This document shows positions 16,921 through 25,210 of a DNA stretch of 64,000 nt, piece after piece; the first letter of the stretch is position 1, and each line of letters starts with the position of its first letter. Below the pieces are notes generated by a model that searched no databases, had not been told where the DNA came from, and saw nothing but the letters and a program-made list of their open reading frames with translations. This DNA comes from Saprospiraceae bacterium (GTDB lineage Bacteria > Bacteroidota > Bacteroidia > Chitinophagales > Saprospiraceae), in assembly GCA_016714445.1 (NCBI GenBank), contig JADJNF010000005.1, positions 1 through 64,000 of the forward strand, read 5' to 3'. The position numbers were made by a program, and so were the translations under genes.

Positions 16921-17170
16921 AAGCTATAATATTGTTGTTTTGGTGCACGATGGTAATATTGAAATGGCAGCATAGGGATCTCTTAAAATTATCTATGTAC
17001 AGCGGTAAATCTCCTCTTACATGGTGTTTATCGAAATTAGCTTTTATCAAATCTAAAGAATAAGTTTTATTATGCTTTAGATAAATAAATTGCATAACAG
17101 CTACCATGTCTAGTTGAGAAATATTATTTATACTAGATCGTAAGTATCGCACTGCTTCTGTTCTATCCAT
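16913..17170 (-). CDS. hypothetical protein
   Basis: 85 residues, starting MDRTEAVRYLRSSINNISQL and containing two paired cysteines (SLCCHFNITIV). It overlaps the ATPase start by eight bases, so it is likely co-translated with it. Possibly a small helicase partner; no motif proves this. Confidence 0.6.
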   Translation of the reverse strand: MDRTEAVRYLRSSINNISQLDMVAVMQFIYLKHNKTYSLDLIKANFDKHHVRGDLPLYIDNFKRSLCCHFNITIVHQNNNIIAYV

Positions 17171-17252
17171 TCTTGTATTTTTATTTTAATTAACTCTATC
17201 CAATTGGGTTTTATTACTTTTTTTACTTTTGAGATCTGATAGAGTCCTCCAT

Positions 17253-17474
17253 TCAAGAAGAATCAAAGTCAAAGGTAGTCATTTCGGTAACTTTCCCTTT
17301 ATTAAAAAAAGTTACTTTGTGATAGGTTCTATCTATTCGTAGTTTTGTTCCTGGTATGTACTCATCTGTGCAATCTTCTATCATGTTTAGATAATTTCTT
17401 ACTAATCTTTCGACATCATAAGGAATTCTTCCTCTTATAAAGAGTAATGCTAATTTGAACCTAGCTCTGTACAA
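17253..17474 (-). CDS. hypothetical protein, likely C-terminal part of 17476-17655
   Basis: 73 residues starting at a TTG (YRARFKLALLFIRGR), ending TTFDFDSS. The gene upstream ends in LDRE two bases before. Adding one A there gives LDRENSLYRARF in a single frame, so the two ORFs are probably one protein of about 132 residues split by a missing base near 17478. Not recognised. Confidence 0.5.
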   Translation of the reverse strand: MYRARFKLALLFIRGRIPYDVERLVRNYLNMIEDCTDEYIPGTKLRIDRTYHKVTFFNKGKVTEMTTFDFDSS

Positions 17475-17475
17475 A

Positions 17476-17655
17476 CTATTCTCTGTCCAATACTTTATCT
17501 ACATACTCCTGTAAAGATCTATTTCTAGGCTTAACATCTTCTCCTAAATTTATAGGTTTAACAAATGCACAAGTAATATCCTTTACATGAAAACCTAACC
17601 CAGGGAAATCCTCAAAAGCACTTTCTGGCATAACTTCATATTTACAATTACACAT
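17476..17655 (-). CDS. hypothetical protein (N-terminal part of a split gene?)
   Basis: 59 residues from ATG 17655 (MCNCKYEVMPESAFEDF); the ATG overlaps the polymerase stop codon (TAATG). Contains CNC and a later cysteine. It is probably continued by 17253-17474 as described there. Confidence 0.55.
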   Translation of the reverse strand: MCNCKYEVMPESAFEDFPGLGFHVKDITCAFVKPINLGEDVKPRNRSLQEYVDKVLDRE

Positions 17656-19565
17656 TATTTCTTCCAAACTTTAGATATCATTGGCTCTACTTTAATCTTA
17701 AGTACTTTTGTGAAGCAATCGGCGGCTTCTTCCATACTCTCTTTAAGAGCTTGGGCTATCTTTTCTGCCGACCTAGCAGCACATTCCACAACATACTCAT
17801 CATGGACAAAGTTCACTATCTTAATAGAACCAAATTTCTTATTCTTAATAATCCAATTTAAAAATATAACTCCTGCCATTTTAGCCATATCAGCAGCTGT
17901 ACTTTGTATAGGTGTATTCAACCCTAACTTATATATGGCGCTTCTAGCTGTACCAAATTTCTTTACACTAGGTAATACCTCATAGTAAAACTCACTTTTA
18001 GTCTTTTTAGCTTCTAAGTACTTTAACCAGAACTTTTTATTTTTCATCATAGATTTAACTTTGTCTATATTATCTATGAATCTTTTTCTATTAGTTACGT
18101 TGTTTGTTTTAATATACCCTTGTTCTAATGTATCTTCAAAAGTTTTATCAAAATACTCCTTTAGTTTAGGAAAAGCCTTCATATAATTTTGGTAAATCTC
18201 TTCACCTTCATCAGCTGTAATACCCATGTTATCCGCTATGGTAAACCCTGTACCTCCGTACTGTATGGCAAATCCCGCAGCTTTGGCAGCACTTCTAAGC
18301 TTAGGGTAATTCTCTTTAATTTCAGCCAATGTTAACCCTTTCAGTTCTTTATGATAAATCTGTTGAGCGATATAAGCATGCATATCACCTCCCCCTGTTA
18401 GGAAAAACTCTATTAGTGCAGGTTCCTTGGAGAACTCTGCCATAATAATGGACTCTTGTGAGGAGTAGTCACCTATGATTAAGACATTACCTTTCTGCCC
18501 CTCAAAACATTCCCTAGTATCTGAGTCAGATGATAGGTTCTGCATATTGGGGAAGGGCCCCTGCCTGACGTTCCCTGAGGAAGTTCGCGCAGTATCTACC
18601 ATACTTTTATACTTAGTATGAATCCTGCCATCTTTTTGTACATAGTCAAACCAATTCCTACCATAGGTTGTAACTGATTTTTCTTTCTCCTTATAGTCTA
18701 TATACAATTTAATAATAGGATGGTCTTGTTTTTTGATAAATTTAGCCCCTACTGTGTTCTTACCTTCCTTCTTATCAAAAATCTCAATACCTAACTGAGT
18801 AAATACTTCACCGACTTGTTTAGAGGAACTCCAATTTATGTCGGGGTCTACCCCATACTCTACAGCAGCTTCTTTTAGTTTTAGTAAAGCTCCATACTCT
18901 AAGTATTCAGCTAACCTAACCCTGTTATACCATTTGTCTGTGTTTAGGTATATACCACAATATTCTATGTAGGCATTTACCCTAACAAACTCATTCTCTA
19001 TTTTTACAGCATTGGCTAATTTGTGCTTATCTATAAGCTTCTCCTGTGCTTCCTTTACTTTATGTAGGTAAGCTACGTCTAGGGCGCAATACAGAATATC
19101 CTCAGGAGTACTTAACCCTGTCTCTGTGAGGATAGATCTTTGATCCTTACTAAGCTCTACGTTGCAGTATCTTTTACATACATCGGGTAAAGATCTGCCA
19201 GGATTAAACAATCCCATAGTAAGTACGTATTCAGCCAAGAATGTATCATATACCTTTATATTGATAGCTCCTAAACTGTATAGGAAGGGTATATCAAACG
19301 CAGCATTATGTATAATAAGTTCCTTAGATTCTATAAATTTTATTAAACTTACTTTATTTTCTAAGGTACTTAAGTCTATGACGAATTGATTTTTTTCATC
19401 TCCAAATTGTATAGTCCATAATTTACTAAAGGCAAAAGATAGTCCGTTAGTCTCCGTGTCTAAGGCTACAGTAGTATGATCTTTAAAGTAGTTAAACACA
19501 TAATCCAAATCACATAGGTTATCCCAAAAATGTAAATTGGGGTTGGTACTAACTAAATATATCAT
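17655..19565 (-). CDS. family A DNA polymerase with 3'-5' exonuclease
   Basis: 636 residues. The exonuclease domain has ALDTETNGLSF (Exo I, residues 34-44), IHNAAFDIPF (Exo II) and YCALDVAYL (Exo III). The polymerase domain has motif A IIGDYSSQE, motif B RSAAKAAGFAIQYGG and motif C VHDEYVV, all with catalytic residues intact. No 5'-3' exonuclease domain is present, as usual for phage replicative PolA. It is the genome replicase. Neighbours are a separate DnaQ-like exonuclease, the RecA-fold ATPase and the SSB. Confidence 0.96.
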   Translation of the reverse strand: MIYLVSTNPNLHFWDNLCDLDYVFNYFKDHTTVALDTETNGLSFAFSKLWTIQFGDEKNQFVIDLSTLENKVSLIKFIESKELIIHNAAFDIPFLYSLGAINIKVYDTFLAEYVLTMGLFNPGRSLPDVCKRYCNVELSKDQRSILTETGLSTPEDILYCALDVAYLHKVKEAQEKLIDKHKLANAVKIENEFVRVNAYIEYCGIYLNTDKWYNRVRLAEYLEYGALLKLKEAAVEYGVDPDINWSSSKQVGEVFTQLGIEIFDKKEGKNTVGAKFIKKQDHPIIKLYIDYKEKEKSVTTYGRNWFDYVQKDGRIHTKYKSMVDTARTSSGNVRQGPFPNMQNLSSDSDTRECFEGQKGNVLIIGDYSSQESIIMAEFSKEPALIEFFLTGGGDMHAYIAQQIYHKELKGLTLAEIKENYPKLRSAAKAAGFAIQYGGTGFTIADNMGITADEGEEIYQNYMKAFPKLKEYFDKTFEDTLEQGYIKTNNVTNRKRFIDNIDKVKSMMKNKKFWLKYLEAKKTKSEFYYEVLPSVKKFGTARSAIYKLGLNTPIQSTAADMAKMAGVIFLNWIIKNKKFGSIKIVNFVHDEYVVECAARSAEKIAQALKESMEEAADCFTKVLKIKVEPMISKVWKK

Positions 19566-20020
19566 TTGCGGTTTTTAAAAGTTAAGAAATCTTTGTACAA
19601 TTGAGTCTTAGCTCCTTTACCTAATACCTCTTTTCTAAGTTGTACACAAAGATAAGGATCATTGTCTAGATAATCAACACAGTACTCCCTAACAAGTTCA
19701 TAATCCTCTAACTCATTATAGGTATTTATGGTAATTGTACCATATGAATGGAATTTGTCTACATTCCTGACCAATCTGACATTTTTTATAAAAGGATCGT
19801 CAGTTCTATACACTGCCCATTTTTCCCTAACAACGTTAATTTGTTTCCCGCAGCCTCTACATTCCTCTATTAATGGGAAAGCCTCTGTACCTTCTGATAT
19901 GAATTCAGATAGTATAACCTCACCTTCTAGATACCTTGTACCGTCTGTTTTAGTTATATAGATATTTACAATATCCCCCATATTGTTCTGCCTAGGTATT
20001 TTATCACATATACACTGCAT
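19562..20020 (-). CDS. hypothetical protein with possible zinc site
   Basis: 152 residues, four bases overlapping the polymerase start. Cysteines occur as MQCICDK at the start and EECRGCGKQ in the middle, enough for one zinc knuckle. The C terminus is helical and basic (LYKDFLTFKNRK). No family is recognised; placement directly before polA suggests a replication accessory protein. Confidence 0.65.
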   Translation of the reverse strand: MQCICDKIPRQNNMGDIVNIYITKTDGTRYLEGEVILSEFISEGTEAFPLIEECRGCGKQINVVREKWAVYRTDDPFIKNVRLVRNVDKFHSYGTITINTYNELEDYELVREYCVDYLDNDPYLCVQLRKEVLGKGAKTQLYKDFLTFKNRK

Positions 20021-20031
20021 ACATTTTAGTT

Positions 20032-20550
20032 TTATTTAATTGGAATATTTAGCCCCATTTTATGCATTTGTAATAACACTTCTGCGTTACCTTTAGCGTC
20101 ATTTACTGGGTTATGATCATGCACTGTCCTACGCAATTTTTTCCAAGGAGCAAAAGCGTCTTTTACCATACCACAATACAAGTCTCCTATACGTCTAGCT
20201 GAGTAACCAAAAGGATTTTTACCTAAGTAATAATGGAAGTAGTAATTTATAAACTGCCAATCATATGCAGGATTATCTGATATGAATACAGGACTACCCT
20301 TTGAGTAAAACTTAATCCAATTAGCAAAGCTTTCCATTACTTCTTTCGGATCAGCGAAGGTATTATGATCTTCTCTGCTGAAGCCACTAATAGCTAACGC
20401 CTCAGGATTCCATAATTCAGATATAGGTTTTGTTTTACCCATAAATGTTTTTGATAAGGTAGGTTCTACTACCACGGCCCCAAAGCATACCATAGAATAT
20501 TTTCCTGGGATAGGGCCATCGCTTTCTACATCTACTACTATTAAACTCAT
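20032..20550 (-). CDS. DnaQ-like DEDDh 3'-5' exonuclease
   Basis: 172 residues. VVDVESDGP (Asp 7, Glu 9), DNPAYDWQFI (Asp) and HDHNPVNDAKGNAE (His and final Asp) give the DEDDh set of active-site residues. It probably acts on 3' ends of DNA or small oligonucleotides. It is separate from the proofreading domain inside the polymerase. Confidence 0.88.
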   Translation of the reverse strand: MSLIVVDVESDGPIPGKYSMVCFGAVVVEPTLSKTFMGKTKPISELWNPEALAISGFSREDHNTFADPKEVMESFANWIKFYSKGSPVFISDNPAYDWQFINYYFHYYLGKNPFGYSARRIGDLYCGMVKDAFAPWKKLRRTVHDHNPVNDAKGNAEVLLQMHKMGLNIPIK

Positions 20551-20939
20551 TATCTTTTATTTGTTAGGTTAAATATTGTTTGTGTTTTTTCGTTAACTAT
20601 CTTAAAAAGTTCTATGAAAGTTTGATTTATCTTTTTAACAGTAGCAAATTTCTTATCATGGGATTCTAATTTAGCATTTGTGCTTTCTTTAAACTTCTCG
20701 TAGTCCAGTTTAATGTCTTTTAAAGCTTCTTCGCTTAGTTTAGGGAGATAAGCAATTTCTGCCTTTGGTGGGGGAGGTCCTAGGATTAATCTTGCGTTCC
20801 TACGTGCAAGTTCTAACGCCATCCTATCGGTCTCCTCATTAAGTTCTTTACATATTAAAGACATAATTTCAGGAAAATGTTTTCTACTAAGATCACGAAG
20901 TTGTTTTAATCCTATCGTTCTTTCATTGTTATGTTCCAT
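20550..20939 (-). CDS. hypothetical alpha-helical protein
   Basis: 129 residues, largely helical with a PPPP break (ILGPPPPKAEIAYLP) and a heptad-like second half rich in Lys and Glu (KFATVKKINQTFIELFK). The ATG abuts the exonuclease start (one-base overlap). Not recognised. Confidence 0.6.
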   Translation of the reverse strand: MEHNNERTIGLKQLRDLSRKHFPEIMSLICKELNEETDRMALELARRNARLILGPPPPKAEIAYLPKLSEEALKDIKLDYEKFKESTNAKLESHDKKFATVKKINQTFIELFKIVNEKTQTIFNLTNKR

Positions 20940-20945
20940 TTTATT

Positions 20946-21128
20946 TTATTTAATGATTTCTAAAATTTTAGCGTTTCTTCTTTTGTTTTTAACATCACAG
21001 GTTCTCCAATCTTTTTCAATATCTATATGAGATATATCTCCCCAATACATATTATTATGGACGACCCATTGCATTATACCATCTTTCTCTTCCCAATACT
21101 CTATTTCAAACAGGGTCCTTTTCTCCAT
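20946..21128 (-). CDS. hypothetical small protein
   Basis: ATG 21128 gives 60 residues (MEKRTLFEIEYWEEKDGIMQ) with Trp-rich strands and a basic end. It overlaps the upstream coiled-coil gene by 23 bases. Unknown. Confidence 0.55.
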   Translation of the reverse strand: MEKRTLFEIEYWEEKDGIMQWVVHNNMYWGDISHIDIEKDWRTCDVKNKRRNAKILEIIK

Positions 21129-21291
21129 ATCTATCAAGTTCTTTGAAAAGTTCTGCTTCAAGAGTGACTATGTTATTTTGTAGAGCAGAGTTTTCTTCCT
21201 CTAACTCGTTAATACGCTCGTTTAGAGCGTCTATTGCTGCTGATACACTATCTACAGCAGAATCTACAATCTTTTGTAATCTTCTATCCAT
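21106..21291 (-). CDS. small coiled-coil protein
   Basis: 61 residues. ALNERINELEEENSALQNNI shows clean leucine-zipper heptads, so a parallel dimer is likely. No DNA-binding region precedes the zipper. The start overlaps the previous stop by one base. Confidence 0.6.
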   Translation of the reverse strand: MDRRLQKIVDSAVDSVSAAIDALNERINELEEENSALQNNIVTLEAELFKELDRYGEKDPV

Positions 21292-21542
21292 TATAAGTCG
21301 TATTTAATTTTAAGTCCATGCGTTTCATATATTCTTTGTAATGAGGGTATGTTTAGTAATCGGACAATCTCCTCTAAGCTAGTTGCAATTTTATCGGTCT
21401 CCCACTTATCTTTACCAAATGATAACTCGTATATAGGATCTCCTTCAGTAAACCTCACTCCAGTAACAACCCCTGAAACTATTTTAGTACCAAACATTCC
21501 AAAATTTAATAAGCCATATCTAGGCTCGCCTATGTGTTTCAT
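21291..21542 (-). CDS. hypothetical protein
   Basis: 83 residues: a beta-rich N-terminal half (VSGVVTGVRFTEGDPIYEL) followed by a helical end. It may be an SH3-like barrel similar to the small array proteins further right but lacks their C-terminal motif. Unknown. Confidence 0.55.
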   Translation of the reverse strand: MKHIGEPRYGLLNFGMFGTKIVSGVVTGVRFTEGDPIYELSFGKDKWETDKIATSLEEIVRLLNIPSLQRIYETHGLKIKYDL

Positions 21543-21832
21543 TCTATAGTATTTCTACGGTTAAAAAAGTTTATAATCTTTTGTAGTATAGGATCTGTAC
21601 GTTCTCTGAAGTAGCTATCTAAACGTCCGTCTACCGTTGCGAATACTATGGCAACTATTGTGGCCAGCATTCCTACTAACAACAAACTTAACCCAAATAC
21701 TTGTAGCAAGTATACTATATCTCTAGCGATGGTATATACCCTATAGTTATCTAACAGCCACAATATCGCTTTGGTTACTCCTATAGAACATACAAATACT
21801 AATGTATGCTGCAACAATTTTCTAGTTAACAT
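21539..21832 (-). CDS. membrane protein, two transmembrane segments
   Basis: 97 residues with hydrophobic spans at about 8-26 and 42-67 and a cytoplasmic tail ending DPILQKIINFFNRRN. The tail closely resembles that of the gene at 22101-22358 (DPKVEKIFNWLNRKNK), so the two are paralogs. Holin or superinfection-exclusion roles are possible; nothing decides. Confidence 0.65.
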   Translation of the reverse strand: MLTRKLLQHTLVFVCSIGVTKAILWLLDNYRVYTIARDIVYLLQVFGLSLLLVGMLATIVAIVFATVDGRLDSYFRERTDPILQKIINFFNRRNTIE

Positions 21833-21835
21833 GAT

Positions 21836-22096
21836 TTACTTTTTTTTCTCAAAATATTTCATTGCTATTTTATGCATAGCTAAAGACCCTATGACTGACC
21901 CAACCAAATAAGTTAGCATCATCGCCCAATTATCCAAGTTCATAACTACCTGTCTAATAACTAATAGCCATATACCATTAGATAATACAGAGGCTATGCC
22001 ATGATACATAAGTGAGGGGCTATTCCTTGCCCTAGAAACTAGGGTAAAACTTGCATTCTGGAGAATGACTAATAATAACATTTGTATAATTTCCAT
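21836..22096 (-). CDS. conserved phage membrane protein
   Basis: 86 residues, three hydrophobic segments; ASFTLVSRARNSPSL and SNGIWLLVIRQVV recall a small membrane protein common in phages of many hosts. It ends with a lysine cluster (FEKKK). It lies between two paralogous membrane proteins. Its exact role is unknown. Confidence 0.65.
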   Translation of the reverse strand: MEIIQMLLLVILQNASFTLVSRARNSPSLMYHGIASVLSNGIWLLVIRQVVMNLDNWAMMLTYLVGSVIGSLAMHKIAMKYFEKKK

Positions 22097-22100
22097 AATT

Positions 22101-22358
22101 TTATTTGTTTTTTCTGTTTAACCAGTTAAATATTTTTTCTACTTTAGGGTCTATTTTAGTTTTTATGTATTCATCGTAGTCACCTACCTGATAGTTTGTT
22201 AGTACTATAATAAACGACAGCACAGTAAAACATACCCATAATAAAACTATTACAAAAGATTTTTCATCCCATTTACTAATAACTCTATAAGTACTAAGTG
22301 TCAGGGCGATTAGTATCAAAATATTTCTCAAGTGTATTAACAAATTGTGTGTATTCAT
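22101..22358 (-). CDS. membrane protein, paralog of 21539-21832
   Basis: 85 residues with hydrophobic spans at about 9-25 and 34-53 and a charged tail GDYDEYIKTKIDPKVEKI. The tail aligns with that of 21539-21832. Together with 21836-22096 it forms a cluster of three tiny membrane proteins. Confidence 0.65.
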   Translation of the reverse strand: MNTHNLLIHLRNILILIALTLSTYRVISKWDEKSFVIVLLWVCFTVLSFIIVLTNYQVGDYDEYIKTKIDPKVEKIFNWLNRKNK

Positions 22359-22675
22359 AACTTGCTTTTTATTTGTTCGAAAATAGGGTCTTTTAAGGAT
22401 AGTATAGAATCACTGTAAGGTATTTTAGTTATCATAAAATAATAATGCACTAGCTGAAACCACCAATAGTAAGTAGGATTCATCTCTAAGAAATGATGAG
22501 TTTCTCTAGATAACGCCATAAGATTTTCTATATGATCTTTATGCTTTGATCCTCCCATACCTCTAGGATCGTTATGGGATATATCTATAGCCTCCCTACC
22601 TGTAACTTCACATGGTATAAAATCTCCTTGACTATAATCAAAATGATCTAAGTATACTTTTGTATAAGGTCTCAT
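22355..22675 (-). CDS. HNH-type nuclease-like protein
   Basis: 106 residues. PCEVTGREAIDISHNDPRG followed by KDHIENLMALSRETHHFLE has the spacing of an HNH beta-beta-alpha metal finger (His, Asn, His), but with one Cys in place of zinc pairs. It could be a free-standing phage HNH enzyme. Activity is uncertain. Confidence 0.7.
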   Translation of the reverse strand: MRPYTKVYLDHFDYSQGDFIPCEVTGREAIDISHNDPRGMGGSKHKDHIENLMALSRETHHFLEMNPTYYWWFQLVHYYFMITKIPYSDSILSLKDPIFEQIKSKL

Positions 22676-23148
22676 TTTATCTGTAAATGTTTATTTTCTA
22701 CAAGTTCTGCAAAGGATAGAGTGTAACCGTCTTTAAGTGTCTGTGCTATTAGAGTCTTATCAGGCGAAGTTACTACTCTCATATAGAGTTCAGGAACTTC
22801 ATCTATAATAGCCACAGCAGAAGACTTCCTCCAACTAAGTTTAAATAGCCCTAAGTCTACTTTATCTATGTTAGAGAGTTTCATGTATTCTCCTAGATTA
22901 GTTTTGAGTTTATCTGCCAAGTTTGTTTTAGCTGAACGCATGGCATATAACCTTTTCTCTTCTTTTTCTAATAGTTCCGCTTCTAAGGTAAGCTGTCTTA
23001 TGAACTTGGCATAATTAGTAGCTTTATCTCTAAAGCCATCTTCATGTAGTTCTAATAGTTTTTCAATATCCTCTGTTACCTCCCCTCCGTTCTCTTCGAG
23101 GATGTCTTGGATTTTAATAAAATCTTCTGTTAATTCGTATAGGTTCAT
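22672..23148 (-). CDS. Gp157-like (siphovirus Gp157 family) protein
   Basis: ATG 23148 (MNLYELTEDFIKIQDIL) gives 158 residues. The layout is that of the Gp157 family: an N-terminal helix pair, a long central coiled coil (TLEAELLEKEEKRLYAMRSA), then LKTNLGEYM, a beta strand KLSWRKSSAVAIIDE and P..Y.RV. The family occurs in many phages and often travels with recombination genes. Molecular function unknown. Confidence 0.75.
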   Translation of the reverse strand: MNLYELTEDFIKIQDILEENGGEVTEDIEKLLELHEDGFRDKATNYAKFIRQLTLEAELLEKEEKRLYAMRSAKTNLADKLKTNLGEYMKLSNIDKVDLGLFKLSWRKSSAVAIIDEVPELYMRVVTSPDKTLIAQTLKDGYTLSFAELVENKHLQIK

Positions 23149-23158
23149 ATGTATGATT

Positions 23159-23554
23159 TTAAATTGGGTCTGTTCCGATATATACCTTTTCTGTACCATA
23201 GAATTCGTTAGGTCCTCCTGGTGCATATAAGCGCCATCTTATCGGTTGTGATCCGTCCGTGATGTCCCCCCACATTGTTTTATCTAAAGGTACACAGAAT
23301 CCTTCCAAACATTTAGTCCCTGGTGGGCATTCTGTGTCTGAATCCGCCATGATAAGCCCAGGTCCGCTACCTAGAACTTTGATCGTGTCTACAGTATCTT
23401 CAACTTTATTAAGAGTAAAAATAGCGTCTCTTTCTTCTTGAGATAGAAAATCTAAAGTTTCAAGACTTCTATGGAGGATTCTATTACCTGTATTCCCTCT
23501 ATAGTCCTTGTAGTATTCAGCAACGGCTCTATCTAATAACTCAGTGTAGTTCAT
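23159..23554 (-). CDS. hypothetical protein with internal copy of the array motif
   Basis: 131 residues. Near residue 37 it has LSQEERDAIFTLNK, which looks like the C-terminal motif shared by the small array proteins. The C-terminal half contains ECPPGTKCLEGFC, a possible disulfide or zinc knot. Unknown. Confidence 0.6.
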   Translation of the reverse strand: MNYTELLDRAVAEYYKDYRGNTGNRILHRSLETLDFLSQEERDAIFTLNKVEDTVDTIKVLGSGPGLIMADSDTECPPGTKCLEGFCVPLDKTMWGDITDGSQPIRWRLYAPGGPNEFYGTEKVYIGTDPI

Positions 23555-23736
23555 TTTACAGTATTTAGTTTTTCTAATTTGTATACTTCTTCTTTACTTA
23601 GCAGTATCCCATTTGCTGCACAGGTGTCACCTACGCTCCTTGGCTCAGACCAAAAATCGAAGTAGTCTAGGTATTCAAAAAGCCCTGGCCCTTTATGCTT
23701 GGGTCCTCTAATGTAATCAGTATCTATACTAGGCAT
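23551..23736 (-). CDS. small protein with the array C-terminal motif
   Basis: ATG 23736 gives 61 residues. The N-terminal part (GPGLFEYLDYFDFWSEPRS) is unrelated to the SH3-like array proteins, but the end LSKEEVYKLEKLNTVK follows the same C-terminal pattern. Four-base overlap with the next gene. Confidence 0.6.
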   Translation of the reverse strand: MPSIDTDYIRGPKHKGPGLFEYLDYFDFWSEPRSVGDTCAANGILLSKEEVYKLEKLNTVK

Positions 23737-23749
23737 ATTCAATTTTTTT

Positions 23750-23941
23750 TTAATTATTTAATTTCTTTAAACTATCTAACTCTTCAGCGCTTAGCTTTAC
23801 TTGATTTGCTTGAAGTGTATGCTCGATGCTTTGGACAGGGTCCCAAATATCATAAGCAAAACGGTAGTCTTTACCTTTTGTAGTTGAACCTGTAACAAGG
23901 TCCCAATTCTCCGCCCATCTTTGGTGCATTGCTCTATACAT
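23750..23941 (-). CDS. small protein with the array C-terminal motif
   Basis: 63 residues, N-terminal MYRAMHQRWAENWDLVTG, ending KLSAEELDSLKKLNN. The middle (YDIWDPVQSIEHTLQANQV) resembles the paralog at 23551-23736 (FDFWSEPRSVGDTCAANGI). It carries the shared C-terminal motif on a third kind of N-terminal domain. Confidence 0.6.
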   Translation of the reverse strand: MYRAMHQRWAENWDLVTGSTTKGKDYRFAYDIWDPVQSIEHTLQANQVKLSAEELDSLKKLNN

Positions 23942-24614
23942 ATTTAAACTTTTTAATCATATTAACAACAGCAGTAACATCTCCTTCACAGTATTTAACT
24001 ATACTATCCATATCTCCTGCATAGTACACTTCACTAGTAGCACTTCCTTCCATATCCTGTTTAGGGGAAGGACATCCTAGAGCTACCGAAATGTTCATAA
24101 GAGAAGCGGACCCCCAACTAGTACCTTTCCATAAGTCTAAGGTATCTATTATGTTAACTTCCCAAGGTTTTAAATGTCCTACATCGAAGGCTTCGGGTAT
24201 AGGAATTTGATTAACAATAAAGCGCCTCATAAGAAAAGGTATATCAAACCCTTTAATAGCGTGCCCACATAGTAGCCTCTTAGCAGTGAGTTTATCAGCT
24301 ACACTACCAAACTCTTTAAGTATAGCGCTTTCATTATCCCCGTAGTACGATTTTAAGGTAACCTCTTCGTCATCCTTAACTGCGCCTATACTAATACATA
24401 TAACCTTAGCGAACTCTGCGTACAGGGCAGCTTTTGAAGCCCACAGAGCCTCAGGAGACATATCAATATTAGATAATTCACTTGTATGCCTTATCTTATA
24501 AAGCCATGAATCCTTATACTCTTCAGGGCAGTCACTGAAGTTGTCAAATAACCTAGCTGTTTCAATATCTATGAACAGTAGATCTCTTAGATTTAATTTG
24601 TTTAATACTCTCAT
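23934..24614 (-). CDS. predicted 3'-5' exonuclease of the PolB-exonuclease-like family
   Basis: 226 residues. LLFIDIETARLF carries the first Asp/Glu pair, CGHAIKGFDIPFLMRR the second Asp, and YCEGDVTAVVNM the last. This is the arrangement of the DNA_pol_B_exo2 family of stand-alone exonucleases, a DnaQ superfamily branch. It is the third 3'-5' exonuclease activity encoded in the window. Transcription probably starts at its ATG (see the -7 box at 24619). Confidence 0.88.
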   Translation of the reverse strand: MRVLNKLNLRDLLFIDIETARLFDNFSDCPEEYKDSWLYKIRHTSELSNIDMSPEALWASKAALYAEFAKVICISIGAVKDDEEVTLKSYYGDNESAILKEFGSVADKLTAKRLLCGHAIKGFDIPFLMRRFIVNQIPIPEAFDVGHLKPWEVNIIDTLDLWKGTSWGSASLMNISVALGCPSPKQDMEGSATSEVYYAGDMDSIVKYCEGDVTAVVNMIKKFKYV

Positions 24615-24618
24615 GATA

Positions 24619-24626
24619 CAAAGTTA
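24619..24626 (-). promoter_or_regulatory. promoter -7 box, leaderless
   Basis: TAACTTTG matches TAnnTTTG and ends four bases before the ATG at 24614, the same geometry as the promoter at 16046. No clear TTTG is found at -33, so the promoter may be weak or need an activator. Confidence 0.55.
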
Positions 24627-24651
24627 CGAAATTTATTGATAAGTTGTATAA

Positions 24652-25161
24652 TTATTTTGTTGAAATTTCTCTATTGTCTCCAGACCCATTGATAGTATTA
24701 GTAGCTCTTCTTGCCATCACCTTATTATAGTTAATTTCCATAACTTGCTCTAGGGAATACCCTTCCATTGTGGCTGCAGATCTAATACCTTCTAAGGTAG
24801 ATAGAAGCACACTCTTAAATAGTTTAAGATCTAAAGGTGCTTTATCCCTGTAAAATTTCTTGATAGGTTCTGCTAATTGAAGTATGTTATACTCCTTATA
24901 GAAATATGGAGATTTAGTATTCACTAACTCTACAAAGTCTAAACCTACCTCCTTACATACAGCTCTTACATACCATAGAGAATCTCCTAATTCTTTTATC
25001 AGCCCTAAAGAACCTTCACTACTAGGATTTTCATATTTATCCTGTACTTCTAAGTCCTCTCCTACTAATCCTAAGAATGTATAAGCTAATCCGAAGTTGT
25101 CTACTGTATTTGGGTATATGGCTGTTTCTTCTGTTATTTTCTGATAATCTGCTGCTTCCAT
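24652..25161 (-). CDS. MazG-like nucleotide pyrophosphohydrolase
   Basis: 169 residues. YQKITEETAIYPN, then LVGEDLEVQD and IKELGDSLWYV form the EExxE...ExxD metal site of the all-alpha NTP pyrophosphatases; the end RRATNTINGSGDNRE is also typical. It would hydrolyse (d)NTPs to monophosphates. In phages such enzymes clean the nucleotide pool or lower alarmone levels; in Z-genome phages a relative (MazZ) makes dGMP for PurZ. Confidence 0.85.
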   Translation of the reverse strand: MEAADYQKITEETAIYPNTVDNFGLAYTFLGLVGEDLEVQDKYENPSSEGSLGLIKELGDSLWYVRAVCKEVGLDFVELVNTKSPYFYKEYNILQLAEPIKKFYRDKAPLDLKLFKSVLLSTLEGIRSAATMEGYSLEQVMEINYNKVMARRATNTINGSGDNREISTK

Positions 25162-25178
25162 GATTGTTTTTTTAAAGA

Positions 25179-25201
25179 AGCCGCCCCTGAGTGAGGCGGC
25201 T
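25179..25201 (-). terminator. intrinsic terminator after the outer-membrane protein gene
   Basis: AGCCGCC (25179-25185) pairs with GGCGGCT (25195-25201). On the - strand the hairpin is followed by TCTTT. It lies between the OMP gene and mazG and should reduce read-through into mazG. Confidence 0.65.
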
Positions 25202-25210
25202 CCTAATTAA